DNA from: Paenibacillus harenae DSM 16969
GTDB taxonomy: Bacteria; Bacillota; Bacilli; Paenibacillales; Paenibacillaceae
Length of the DNA stretch: 64,000 nt
Reading direction: 5' to 3'
Assembly (NCBI RefSeq): GCF_000422465.1
Contig: NZ_KE383843.1
Coordinates: 608,271-672,270, forward strand
The first letter of the stretch is position 1. The number at the start of each line of letters is the position of its first letter. The translations under genes were made by a program, and so were the position numbers. Below are positions 17,161-25,074 of the stretch, piece by piece. The notes below the pieces were generated by a model. It was not told where the DNA came from. It did not search any database and saw nothing but the letters and a program-made list of their open reading frames with translations.

Positions 17161-17884
17161 CCCGCGCTATGACGCTTTTTTGTTTCTTCGATTTTCTGGC
17201 ATAATCTCTTTTCTTCATACGGGACACTTGGCCGAGCATCGTTAAGCCGAGAAGCTCCTCAATCTCCCGCTCCGACCGGATCGAATCATTAAGGGAATCG
17301 AGAAAGAAAATCAAGCCTATACTCAGAACAAGTCCCGCGAGGAATCCGGCATATACCACTGTGTTGCTCTTCACATTGATGGAATCAGGATTCGCCGCCG
17401 CTTCCGTCAGAAGTTTGACTCCGCTGACGCCCAGCGTCTCCGCGGCGACCTGACGGTAGACAGACACAACGGTGTTCGCAATTTCTGCCGCAAGCCCGGG
17501 ATCCCCATCAATGACGGACACGACGGTAACAAGGGATCCCTCCACGCTGTCCACCCTGATCTGGCTTCTGAGCTGCCCAACCGATCTGTTCAGCTCCAGC
17601 CTTTCGATCACCTGATCCAGAACGACCGGTTCGCGGAACATGATCCGAAGCGTACCCATCATTTCCGCGTTCGCTACAACGATCATGCGCGTGGATGCGG
17701 AATAAACCGGCGTTTCAGGCCTCGAATTGTACAGGCCTGCCAGTACGGTGAAGGCCAACGTTATAAGCATAATCAACCAGAGCTTCTTTCGAATGACGGC
17801 ATAAAGCGCTTTGATGTTGATTTCCTTTACTTTTTCCTTTTCATTTCGTACCGTTTGAGAATTTTCCAATTGCTTTCCATCCAT
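17141..17884 (-). CDS. Wzz/YveK-type chain-length modulator, EpsA-like
   Basis: 247-residue polysaccharide co-polymerase. Two membrane spans bracket an extracytoplasmic region: KLWLIMLITLAFTVLAGLY near residues 30-50 and VYAGFLAGLVLSIGLIFF near 170-190. The short cytoplasmic C-terminus would activate the separate kinase encoded next. The first promoter-proximal gene of the eps operon. The ATG at 17884 has AGGTG a few bases upstream and is preferred to a TTG 15 nt earlier. It is transcribed from the SinR-boxed promoter at 17929-17957. Confidence 0.87.
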   Translation of the reverse strand: MDGKQLENSQTVRNEKEKVKEINIKALYAVIRKKLWLIMLITLAFTVLAGLYNSRPETPVYSASTRMIVVANAEMMGTLRIMFREPVVLDQVIERLELNRSVGQLRSQIRVDSVEGSLVTVVSVIDGDPGLAAEIANTVVSVYRQVAAETLGVSGVKLLTEAAANPDSINVKSNTVVYAGFLAGLVLSIGLIFFLDSLNDSIRSEREIEELLGLTMLGQVSRMKKRDYARKSKKQKSVIARGETIGS

Positions 17885-17928
17885 TTGCACACCTGCCAAC
17901 TTTGTTTGTTATAAAGAACAATAATCTA

Positions 17929-17957
17929 ATGATAGTTCTTTATATAGAACATGTCAA
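17929..17957 (-). promoter_or_regulatory. eps operon promoter with SinR box in spacer
   Basis: Minus-strand TTGACA (17952-17957) and TATCAT (17929-17934) are 17 bp apart. The spacer is almost entirely the palindrome GTTCTTTATATAGAAC (17935-17950), which carries the SinR heptamer GTTCTTT. A second box, AAAGAAC (17913-17919, reverse of GTTCTTT), lies just downstream. A repressor bound here would block polymerase directly. Confidence 0.8.
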
Positions 17958-17982
17958 TATGGGATTTCCTGTTTTTCTGCCG

Positions 17983-18393
17983 CTAGTTATCGATATGAAG
18001 AATGATAATATTCGATGTTTTCTTTTTCTCGGTCATACTGTTACCCGCTTCCGCCCTGCTTTCCTTCCACATATTCGAGCGGATCAAGTCCTTTAATGCT
18101 TGAAAGTCGCCCTTGCTCATTCCTTCGTCTACCGCATTCTTAATGAGCGAATGCCATTCCTCATCCAAAATTTCTTCTTCGTGCATTTTTGGTACATTTT
18201 CTTTGCCGAGCAAATACTCAATGTTAGAATCCAAAGGAGCCGCGATTTTTGCCATCACTTGAAGAGAGGGGTTATTTTGCATATTTCGTTCAATATAGCT
18301 TAAATAAGATTTGGAAACGCCTGCAAGGTCCGCAAGCTTCGTAATCGATAAGCCCTTTTTTTTACGTAAGGTTTTTATTCGTTCCCCAATCAT
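17983..18393 (-). CDS. sinR: SinR-like biofilm master repressor
   Basis: 136-residue helix-turn-helix regulator. Residues 1-60 form an XRE domain that follows B. subtilis SinR closely (MIGERIKTLRKKKGLS, then SKSYLSYIERN). Residues 75-115 (LDEEWHSLIKNAVDEGMSKGDF) match the SinI-type dimerisation hairpin of SinR. A variable charged tail follows. SinR represses matrix genes and is titrated by SinI; no sinI gene is visible next to it. The ATG at 18393 has AAGGAG 6 nt upstream, excluding an earlier in-frame ATG. Its own promoter carries the same palindrome as the eps promoter 90 nt beyond its stop, so autoregulation is likely. Confidence 0.88.
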   Translation of the reverse strand: MIGERIKTLRKKKGLSITKLADLAGVSKSYLSYIERNMQNNPSLQVMAKIAAPLDSNIEYLLGKENVPKMHEEEILDEEWHSLIKNAVDEGMSKGDFQALKDLIRSNMWKESRAEAGNSMTEKKKTSNIIILHIDN

Positions 18394-18486
18394 AAAATTC
18401 TCCTTCGACCAGAATAGATCATACAGATCATACATTTCCTATTACAGTTGAGCTATGTTTTGGACTTTATAACAAACGATAACCTT

Positions 18487-18515
18487 ATTTTAGTTCTTTA
18501 AAGAGAACAGGTCAA
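18487..18515 (-). promoter_or_regulatory. sinR promoter with SinR box in spacer
   Basis: Minus-strand TTGACC (18510-18515) and TAAAAT (18487-18492) are 17 bp apart, and the spacer contains the palindrome GTTCTTTAAAGAGAAC (18493-18508) made of two opposed SinR heptamers (GTTCTTT and GTTCTCT). The architecture is identical to the eps promoter, indicating autoregulation. Confidence 0.78.
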
Positions 18516-18599
18516 TACGATTTACTCTTTTTTACAGTTATAGTTTTTGTTCGATTGACGAATAACAATAAACGAAGCCATTTGAAAGGAGAATTACTT

Positions 18600-18707
18600 T
18601 TGACTGATAAAAACCAACGTAACCGCGACGTGAAACATACGACAACAAAATCGAGCGATCCGGCAAAGCAAGGAAAATCGCCCGTTCAACAGCAAAAGTC
18701 GAAATAA
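18600..18707 (+). CDS. Small hydrophilic protein, 35 residues
   Basis: A short reading frame opens with TTG at 18600, eight bases after an excellent AAAGGAG ribosome site, and ends at TAA 18705-18707. The product (MTDKNQRNRDVKHTTT and onward to QQQKSK) is strongly basic, rich in Lys, Gln, Thr and Ser, and has no hydrophobic stretch. Such composition resembles small spore-associated proteins, but I do not recognise a family. A perfect 10-bp hairpin lies shortly downstream, which supports an independent transcript. Function unknown. Confidence 0.6.
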   Translation: MTDKNQRNRDVKHTTTKSSDPAKQGKSPVQQQKSK

Positions 18708-18724
18708 TCGCATTAAAAATGAAC

Positions 18725-18750
18725 GCAGGGCTGCCGGGGTGCAGCCCTGC
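18725..18750. terminator. Perfect 10-bp hairpin after small gene
   Basis: GCAGGGCTGC (18725-18734) and GCAGCCCTGC (18741-18750) form a perfect 10-bp stem with a 6-nt loop, 17 nt past the stop of the 35-codon gene. The following T-run is poor on both strands, so termination is probable but not certain. Confidence 0.5.
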
Positions 18751-18759
18751 TTGGTACAT

Positions 18760-18956
18760 TGAAAAAAACCACTCTGCTCTGCGCAAAAAAAAGGGCGCAA
18801 GTTCAAAGTGGTTTTTATTTGACTCGGCGATTAGCTGATCAGCGCAATTAAGCTCTTAAACTCAGCTCTATCGACAAGCTGCAGCTATATGGTCGCCGGT
18901 TACGACAATGATATCCGCCTGATCTTTAATAGCTGGTGCCAGCGTTCCGTTACAAT
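18760..18956 (-). pseudogene. Rearranged remnant of 5'-3' exonuclease gene
   Basis: This stretch is a degenerate copy of two separated parts of the exonuclease gene at 20854-21720 and its terminator. 18760-18868 matches 20783-20892 (terminator plus the last dozen codons). 18869-18956 then matches about 21282-21372, so roughly 390 bp are deleted at a GCTC microhomology. Several substitutions are present and no ORF survives. It implies a past duplication around the exonuclease gene, now separated by the GH43 gene. The copied terminator (CCACT..AGTGG with T-run) may still function. Confidence 0.8.
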
Positions 18957-19055
18957 TTATCGGTCCTCATTGTGTTAGAAATATTATTCTAAGTGATGAT
19001 CGGATCGATATATCGTGCGGCTTATTTTCTATATGATTCATATTCGGCAAACAAT

Positions 19056-20501
19056 TCAATGCATTGAACGATACGCAAAGTTTTTGAACGTTACTTTCCC
19101 GCTGCCTTGCGCCCATAGAGCCATGCGTAAAGCAAGAAAGCCCCCGAGCGCATTATGATGCCACCCTGATGTTTCGAAGGAATGTTCGAATTTTGTCCAC
19201 TCCGTGCCGTCTGGGCTGTAATAGAAGACGACCTCATGCTCCATATTGATAAGCCGAACGAATATATGCCGGTAAGGCAATGGTCTCGCAGGCGTTCGCC
19301 AGCCTCGAATGATGCCGTGCAGGCCGTCTTCGGAGAGTCCGAGCCCACTGTAGGTCGACTCATTATAGAACAACAAGAACTGCCCTATAGCATCCCCCGT
19401 AAACTCGATTTCCACCTGCGCCTCGTAGGCATGATCCACCGGCATAAAGACAAGCGGAACGCTCTGGAGACCGGCGCTTATCGTGACGGCACGTCGATCG
19501 ACGGCGTAATCGATCGCGCTTTTGGGTTTGTACCAGCTCCAGGGATAGCCCAAACCGCCCGAGTCTGACTGAAATTCGATATCCACCATGCCATGTGCAA
19601 CGGCTGGGCCGACAGGTTTTCGAATAGGTTCATCGGAACTAACGCCTTCCGGGATACGGAACCATCCATCCTCGGTCCATTCAAGAGGCTCCAGAAGCGT
19701 CTGTCTCCCGAGCGTATAATATCCTTTCTCGTAGGCGTGGTAGACGATCCACCAATCGCCGCCCTGCGTATCGACGATCGAACCATGGCCTTTCGAGCAC
19801 CATTTCTCATTCCGGCCTTGCGTACGGAGAATCGGATTATACGGCGAATCCTCGTACGGTCCCCAAGGAAACCTGGATCTGGCCGACGCCACCATATGAC
19901 TTGTTGCGGGCCCGGATGACCCTCCTTGCGCCACGGTGAGATAGAAATAACCGTTCCGATAAGTGAGCTTGGGAGACTCCATAAACTTCCCTTCCACCAC
20001 CCATTCTTCCGGAAACCGCCATCCCTCGTATACCTTGCGGGGAACACCGTTAACCGAGAGGCCGTCCGGCGTAAGTTCAACCATATTGCCGGAACCGTAA
20101 AACAAATATCGGTTGCCGTTCCCGTCAGCAATATGTCCGGGGTCGATTCCTCGAATTCCCACTTTTCTAGGAGGACTCCAAGGTCCTGCAGGAGTAGTTG
20201 CAGTCAAAACCATAATTTCTTCGTCAATTGGAGCATAAATATAATACTGGCCATCGTAATAAACCAAATCAGGCGCCCATATATTTCCTGCATATTCCGT
20301 CAACGCTTTCGCAATCGGCTCCCAATTCACCAAGTCGGTTGAATGCCAGATCAGAAACCCGGGAGCGAATTCAAAACTGGAATGCGTCATGTAATAGTCG
20401 TTCCCGACCCTTACAATCGTCGGATCTGCGTAATCCCCTGCCAGAATCGGATTTATATAAGTTCCGTTCCCTTGGTCACCTTTTACCTGCACATCATTCA
20501 T
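19056..20501 (-). CDS. GH43 family glycosidase (xylosidase/arabinofuranosidase-like)
   Basis: 481-residue glycoside hydrolase of family 43. The N-terminal five-bladed propeller shows NPILAGDYADPTIVRVGNDY, whose Asp in ADPT is the catalytic base, DPGHIAD near residue 118, and FMESPKLTYRNGY near residue 183, whose Glu is the expected acid. The C-terminal 170 residues form a beta-sandwich of the beta-xylosidase C-terminal type. No signal peptide, so cytoplasmic action on imported xylo- or arabino-oligosaccharides is likely. No transporter or sugar regulator adjoins it; it lies between the exonuclease gene and its degenerate copy, suggesting an inserted or relocated gene. Confidence 0.87.
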   Translation of the reverse strand: MNDVQVKGDQGNGTYINPILAGDYADPTIVRVGNDYYMTHSSFEFAPGFLIWHSTDLVNWEPIAKALTEYAGNIWAPDLVYYDGQYYIYAPIDEEIMVLTATTPAGPWSPPRKVGIRGIDPGHIADGNGNRYLFYGSGNMVELTPDGLSVNGVPRKVYEGWRFPEEWVVEGKFMESPKLTYRNGYFYLTVAQGGSSGPATSHMVASARSRFPWGPYEDSPYNPILRTQGRNEKWCSKGHGSIVDTQGGDWWIVYHAYEKGYYTLGRQTLLEPLEWTEDGWFRIPEGVSSDEPIRKPVGPAVAHGMVDIEFQSDSGGLGYPWSWYKPKSAIDYAVDRRAVTISAGLQSVPLVFMPVDHAYEAQVEIEFTGDAIGQFLLFYNESTYSGLGLSEDGLHGIIRGWRTPARPLPYRHIFVRLINMEHEVVFYYSPDGTEWTKFEHSFETSGWHHNALGGFLALRMALWAQGSGKVTFKNFAYRSMH

Positions 20502-20853
20502 CTCTGATACTTCCTTTCCTTCGACTTGCGGTTACGAATCGGCATGGCTTCGGCATTTTTACCCAAATTTCAGTATATCATGCCCCGTTCACGCAAACCT
20601 TGATTTTCACGTCCTAAAATAGCACCATATAGCCATCTGACGCGCTATGCGGGGAAGCAACGCAGATCACCGATGTCTCCGAAGGCGCAGAAATGCGTGT
20701 CGATGTCGTCGTTTCAGAAGAAACACCCTTCAAAGTACCTTCAAGAGGCTAAAACAATTTGTACGTTAATTGGTCAGCCGTAGAAAAAAAACCACTCTGC
20801 TCCTGCACAAAAACAAGGCGCAAGTTCAAAGCGGTTTTCATTTGACTCGGCGA
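20502..20853. other. Gene-free spacer with a possible coding remnant
   Basis: 352 nt between the GH43 start and the exonuclease stop. A plus-strand frame from about 20633 to the TAA at 20749-20751 reads like the C-terminus of a protein (includes GEATQITDVSEGAE and SEETPFKVPSRG) but has no start or ribosome site, so it may be a truncated gene. The exonuclease terminator occupies 20783-20838. I see nothing else. Confidence 0.35.
20783..20838 (-). terminator. Terminator of exonuclease gene
   Basis: Minus-strand AACCGCT pairs with AGTGGTT around an imperfect GC-rich stem and is followed by eight T residues. It ends the exonuclease transcript; a diverged copy lies at 18760-18820. Confidence 0.7.
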
Positions 20854-21720
20854 TTAGCTGATCAACGCAATTAAGCTCTTAAACTCCAGCTCTTCAAATT
20901 TCTGCAGGACATTGTCGCGCTTATAGCCCCAGCAGCACAGCTCCAGCTCAGCCGATACGGGAGCGTCACGGCGAATCGTTGCCAGATCGCGGGATAAATG
21001 GAGCATGTCAAGATCGGCTTCGATTTTGGCGCGAATCGTTTTGGATATGGCATCGAGATTCGCCAGCAAGCCGTCGATCGAACCATGCTCCTGAATGAGC
21101 TTATGCGCCGTCTTCTCCCCAATCCCCTTTACGCCGGGATAATTGTCGCTCGTATCGCCCATGAGTCCTTTAATGTCAATAATCTGCTCAGGAGTTAATT
21201 GGCGTTCTTCCATTAGAGTGGCAGGCGTGTACACCATATAATTACCGATGCCTTTCTTCATAATCGCCACCGATACTCGCTCATCGACAAGCTGCAGCAT
21301 ATCATGGTCGCCGGTTACGACAATGATATCCGCCTGATCTTTAAAAGCTGCTGCCAGCGTTCCGATACAATCGTCGGCCTCGAATCCCTCAATTCCGATG
21401 TTCGGCACATCGAAGCTGGCTACGACTTCCTTCACCAGATCGAACTGCGGAATCATATCTTCCGGCGCGGACGGCCTGTTCGCCTTGTATCCGTCATATT
21501 GCGCGGTGCGGAAAGTCGTGCTTCCCATATCCCAGCAGCAAATGACATGCGTAGGATTAAACGTGTTAATGGCGTCCATGAAATAACGGACAAATCCGTG
21601 CACCGCATTTACCGGCACGCCTGCGCTCGTCTTCCGGACACTGCCTCCGAATGACGTTGCGAAATAGGCTCGAAATAAAATGGCCATGCCGTCTACAAGC
21701 AGCAATCGTTGTTCGCTCAT
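20854..21720 (-). CDS. 5'-3' exonuclease (PolI N-domain type, YpcP-like)
   Basis: 288-residue flap/5'-nuclease corresponding to the N-terminal domain of DNA polymerase I as a stand-alone protein. Metal ligands are visible in LLVDGMAILFRAYF, CWDMGSTTFR, FEADDCIGTLA, VTGDHDMLQL and MGDTSDNYPG; the helix-hairpin-helix GVKGIGEKTAHKLI follows. It should remove RNA primers and 5' flaps during replication and repair, as YpcP/ExoR-type proteins do. Length is normal and all acidic residues appear intact. A partial inactive copy of its 3' region exists at 18760-18956. Confidence 0.9.
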   Translation of the reverse strand: MSEQRLLLVDGMAILFRAYFATSFGGSVRKTSAGVPVNAVHGFVRYFMDAINTFNPTHVICCWDMGSTTFRTAQYDGYKANRPSAPEDMIPQFDLVKEVVASFDVPNIGIEGFEADDCIGTLAAAFKDQADIIVVTGDHDMLQLVDERVSVAIMKKGIGNYMVYTPATLMEERQLTPEQIIDIKGLMGDTSDNYPGVKGIGEKTAHKLIQEHGSIDGLLANLDAISKTIRAKIEADLDMLHLSRDLATIRRDAPVSAELELCCWGYKRDNVLQKFEELEFKSLIALIS

Positions 21721-21756
21721 TGTCTCATCCCTTCAACTTTTATATTATTGATTCTA

Positions 21757-22977
21757 TCATTTATTCCCGCGAATGAAACTTCCAATTCTTCTTGCCGCTT
21801 CTTTCAGCCTTTCCTCGCTCTCAACGAGAGCGATTCGGACATAACCTTCGCCTTCTGAGCCGAAAGCTTCCCCGGGTACAACAACGACGCCGGTCGCCTT
21901 CAGCATTTCCTGGGAAATTAGACGCGAGTCCCACGGCCTGTCCAGCGACCATAACATTGCAGGCAGCGGCGCCCACACGAACATCGTCGCCTTCGGGGCG
22001 GCAACCTGCCAGCCTTCCGCCCTAAGCGCTTCGACGAAGACATCTCTTCGCCGCTCATACAGCTTGCCTGCTTTCGTCAGCTCAGAATTCGACATCGCTT
22101 CCTGAAGGGCGGCGATACCCGCCTCCTGCACGGGGTCAAACACGCCGTAATCGATATTGGCTTTCAGCTCGCGCAATGCGCCGACGACTTTTTCGTTTCC
22201 GGCTAAAAATCCGATCCGGCAGCCGGCCATGTTGAAGCTTTTGGATAGCGAATGAAATTCGACCGCCTGCTCGGCGGCTCCCGGAATTTGCAAAATGCTC
22301 GGCGGCTCGCAGCCGTCGAAGCCCATTTCCGAATAGGCTAAATCATGTACGACCAAAACGCCGTGGCGGCGAGCTTTATCCAGAAGACGCTCGAAGAAAG
22401 CTAAATCCGCTACCGCCGAGATCGGATTATTCGGATAGTTGAGCAGAATGAACGTCGCCCGATCCCAATCCTCATCCGGAATGGCGTCCAAATCCGGCAT
22501 AAACCCGTTCTCCTCGCGCAGCGGCATAAGAACGCATTCAACGCCGGCAAGCGCGAGCGAGGCCGCATAGATCGGATATCCCGGGTTCGGCAGCAGCGCC
22601 GTATCGCCCGGATCGCACAGCGCCATTGCCAAATGGGCAAGGCCGTCCTGCGAGCCGAGCAGCGTAACGATCTCCTTGGCCGGGTCCAATTGGGCGCCGA
22701 AGCGGTGCTTCATCCACTCCGCAGCCTGCTGACGGAAGGGCAAGCCGCTTCTTGTCGCCGGATAAGCGTACATGTCCGTCCGAAGCGCCGCCGCGCTGAG
22801 CGCCTGCCTGACGGCGGGCGTCGGCGGCTGGTCCGGGCTTCCGATGCCAAGATCGATCATATCGAGCCCGCTGGCCGCCGCTTCCAGCTTCCATGCCGCT
22901 ACCTCGGCAAATATCGAGGACCCCAGGAGAGACAACCGTTCCGATCTCCATTTCGTTTGCGACATTCGCTCAATCAC
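21757..22977 (-). CDS. PLP aminotransferase, LL-diaminopimelate aminotransferase-like
   Basis: 406-residue class I/II aminotransferase. The PLP lysine is in SLSKSFNMAGCRIGFLAGN near residue 240, with LNYPNNPIS and VVHDLAYSEMGFDG before it. The overall pattern (GIGSPDQPP near residue 45) resembles DapL and related Bacillales aminotransferases, but the substrate is uncertain. The GTG start overlaps the stop of the upstream ArsC-like gene (GTGA), suggesting coupling; an ATG four codons later is an alternative. Confidence 0.85.
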   Translation of the reverse strand: MIERMSQTKWRSERLSLLGSSIFAEVAAWKLEAAASGLDMIDLGIGSPDQPPTPAVRQALSAAALRTDMYAYPATRSGLPFRQQAAEWMKHRFGAQLDPAKEIVTLLGSQDGLAHLAMALCDPGDTALLPNPGYPIYAASLALAGVECVLMPLREENGFMPDLDAIPDEDWDRATFILLNYPNNPISAVADLAFFERLLDKARRHGVLVVHDLAYSEMGFDGCEPPSILQIPGAAEQAVEFHSLSKSFNMAGCRIGFLAGNEKVVGALRELKANIDYGVFDPVQEAGIAALQEAMSNSELTKAGKLYERRRDVFVEALRAEGWQVAAPKATMFVWAPLPAMLWSLDRPWDSRLISQEMLKATGVVVVPGEAFGSEGEGYVRIALVESEERLKEAARRIGSFIRGNK

Positions 22978-23354
22978 CCTTTTCCATTATTCCATGCCTG
23001 TTCGTATTGTTCTTCCTTGTAGCCGACCGTGATTTTGCTGCCGTCCGTTACGATCGGACGCTTGATCAGCATGCCGTGGGCCGCGAGAAGAGCATACTTC
23101 TCGTCCTCCGACATCGCGGCCAGCTTGTCCTTCAAGTTCAGCTCCTTATACACTTCACCCGACGTATTAAAAAACTTCTTCAGCTCCAGGCCGCTTCTGG
23201 CGACAAGTTCCTTCAGCTCCTTCGCGGTCGGCGTATCGTTTACGATATCTCGCGAAATCACTTCATAACCTTTACTTTGCAACGATTTGACGGCCGCCCG
23301 GCATGTGCTGCATTTCGGATATTGAATGATCGTTACTTGCTTCTGTTTCCCCAC
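22974..23354 (-). CDS. ArsC/Spx-family thioredoxin-fold protein (YusI-like)
   Basis: 126-residue protein of the ArsC/Spx/MgsR family. IIQYPKCSTCRAA gives the CxxC redox pair near residues 14-17, and IVNDTPTAKELKELV and SGEVYKELNLKD follow as in YusI. Members act as glutaredoxin-like reductases or RNA-polymerase-binding regulators; lacking strong Spx-specific residues, a YusI-like reductase is the safer call. The GTG at 23354 is favoured because GGAGG lies 9 nt upstream, inside an apparent earlier start. Confidence 0.82.
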   Translation of the reverse strand: MGKQKQVTIIQYPKCSTCRAAVKSLQSKGYEVISRDIVNDTPTAKELKELVARSGLELKKFFNTSGEVYKELNLKDKLAAMSEDEKYALLAAHGMLIKRPIVTDGSKITVGYKEEQYEQAWNNGKG

Positions 23355-23420
23355 GGCTGCATTCCTCCACAATTACAGGAGCCTCGTTCAATCGGCAAAC
23401 GGCTCTCCTGCTATCTATTT

Positions 23421-24398
23421 TCAAGAACGGTCTAGCGTCGGCATGCGTTGCGTAGAGAGCAGCTGCTCCAGCCTTGCAAGCTCAAGCGGCAGCGAAGCCT
23501 GCCACTCCATCCGCTCCCGCGTGATCGGATGCGTGAATCCGAGCGTCTCGGCGTGAAGCGCCTGTCGGCCTGCCGCTTCCTCCCATGCGGAGATTGCGCC
23601 CTCCTTCGGTCCATACATCTTATCCCCGATAAGCGGGCAGCCGATATGCTGCATGTGGACCCGAATTTGATGCGTTCTTCCCGTCTCCAGCTTCAAACGG
23701 ACGGCGGCAGCTGCCGGCGCGCTTCCATCCGCGGTTCGAAAGCACTTCACCGTCTCGTAATGCGTGACCGACGGATAGCCTTCGGGCGTGACGATCCGCA
23801 CATGCGGTTCATCCGGATTGCGGTCGATCGGCGCATCAACGGTTCCTTTCGCCGGCTCAGGGCTGCCGTACACATAAGCGCGATATAGCTTCAACACGCC
23901 GCCAGCCTGCATCTGTTCGGACAACTGCTGGTGTACGTATGACGTCTTCGCTACCGCAACAAGACCCGACGTTTCTTCGTCCAGGCGGTGCACGGGACGG
24001 AAGCGAACCCTTTCCCCTTTCTGCTGCCAATGGTAGACGATGCCGTTGGCCATCGTCCCTGTATAATGGCCATGCGTCGGATGAACGATCATCCCCGCCG
24101 GTTTATTCACGATCAGCAGATCCTCATCCTCGAATACGATTTGAACCGGAAGGGGCTGCGGCAGGATATCGTCTGACACCTCCCGCTCCATCCGGACGCG
24201 GATCACGTCTCCCGTCCGGACGGGAGACGTCGTGTAAACCCGCTTTTCATTAACCGTCAGCCCGTGCTCCGTCAGCTTCACCTGCGACAGCAGCTTGCGG
24301 GAGACGCCCAGCTGCCGCTCCAGCACGGACCGGACCGTCTTCCCCTGCTCCGCCTCGGTAACGACCGCGACTAACGGTTTATAATATTGGTTATCCAT
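23421..24398 (-). CDS. RluA-family 23S rRNA pseudouridine synthase
   Basis: 325-residue RNA pseudouridine synthase. An S4-like RNA-binding segment (VLERQLGVSRKLLSQVKLTE) occupies about residues 15-60. The catalytic RPVHRLDEETSGLV (Asp in RLD) is near residue 140, and GRTHQIRVHMQHIGCPLIGD near residue 240 completes the RluA signature. It isomerises specific uridines in structured RNA, probably 23S rRNA. The ATG at 24398 overlaps the upstream stop by 8 nt and is favoured over an upstream frame extension that lacks family similarity. Confidence 0.88.
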   Translation of the reverse strand: MDNQYYKPLVAVVTEAEQGKTVRSVLERQLGVSRKLLSQVKLTEHGLTVNEKRVYTTSPVRTGDVIRVRMEREVSDDILPQPLPVQIVFEDEDLLIVNKPAGMIVHPTHGHYTGTMANGIVYHWQQKGERVRFRPVHRLDEETSGLVAVAKTSYVHQQLSEQMQAGGVLKLYRAYVYGSPEPAKGTVDAPIDRNPDEPHVRIVTPEGYPSVTHYETVKCFRTADGSAPAAAAVRLKLETGRTHQIRVHMQHIGCPLIGDKMYGPKEGAISAWEEAAGRQALHAETLGFTHPITRERMEWQASLPLELARLEQLLSTQRMPTLDRS

Positions 24399-24981
24399 CC
24401 TTCTTCGGCTCTTTTTTCCGTTTTCGGAACACTTCCGCACTCCGCACATATTCCGTATCGGGCACGCCAAGCTTCGCATTGGCGACTCTTGCCGCCGCGA
24501 AGAAGAAATCCGATAAACGGTTCAAATAAATTTGAACCTCCGGGTTAACCGCATGCCCGGCCGCAAGCGTGACGACCCTTCTCTCCGCCCTGCGGCATAC
24601 CGTTCTGCATACATGCAGCAGAGACGATACGGAGCTTCCTCCCGGCAAAATAAATCGCGTAATCTCAGGCGCCTGCGTGATATAGAGGTCAATCCAGCCT
24701 TCCAAGCGTTTCGCCGGCTCCGCCGTCATTTTAAGAGGAGCGCCTTCCTTCGCATAAGCCAGATCCGAACCGCAATCAAACAGCTCCTGCTGAATATCGA
24801 CCAGCCAGCCTGCCATTTCCGCCAGCGGTTCATGTTTCGCCGCTTCTGCGGCCGCCTGCCCGACAAAGCTGTTCAGCTCATCGATCGTGCCGTATGCCTC
24901 GACGCGGATATCATCCTTGCGGACCCGCCCGCCGATCAGCGAGGTTTGTCCGCTGTCACCCGTTCTTGTATACAATTTCAT
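24391..24981 (-). CDS. PduO-type cob(I)alamin adenosyltransferase
   Basis: 196-residue ATP:cob(I)alamin adenosyltransferase. The N-terminal LYTRTGDSGQTSLIGG binds ATP, and RFILPGGS with CRTVCRRAERRVV (residues 120-150) contains the conserved active-site arginines. It attaches adenosyl to corrinoid cobalt to make adenosylcobalamin. The real start is the ATG at 24981, with AAAGGGG 10 nt upstream. Not in a cobalamin operon here; coupled to the pseudouridine synthase gene downstream. Confidence 0.9.
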   Translation of the reverse strand: MKLYTRTGDSGQTSLIGGRVRKDDIRVEAYGTIDELNSFVGQAAAEAAKHEPLAEMAGWLVDIQQELFDCGSDLAYAKEGAPLKMTAEPAKRLEGWIDLYITQAPEITRFILPGGSSVSSLLHVCRTVCRRAERRVVTLAAGHAVNPEVQIYLNRLSDFFFAAARVANAKLGVPDTEYVRSAEVFRKRKKEPKKDG

Positions 24982-25028
24982 CGTCCGATTTCCCCTTTCT
25001 AAGGTAAAGCATCCTTCCGCCTTCAAGC

Positions 25029-25059
25029 AAAAAGCAGGCCGGATATGCTCCTGACCTGC
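25029..25059 (-). terminator. Terminator of aminotransferase gene
   Basis: Minus-strand GCAGG..CCTGC stem with a GC-rich interior is followed by TTTTT (25029-25033), 16 nt past the stop of the gene at 25075. Confidence 0.65.
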
Positions 25060-25074
25060 CGCTCGCAACTGCTT

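Noticed and set aside
23368..23413. Terminator between the pseudouridine synthase and ArsC-like genes
   Set aside because: A CAGGAG/CTCCTG stem with a mismatch exists, but no T-run follows on the minus strand.
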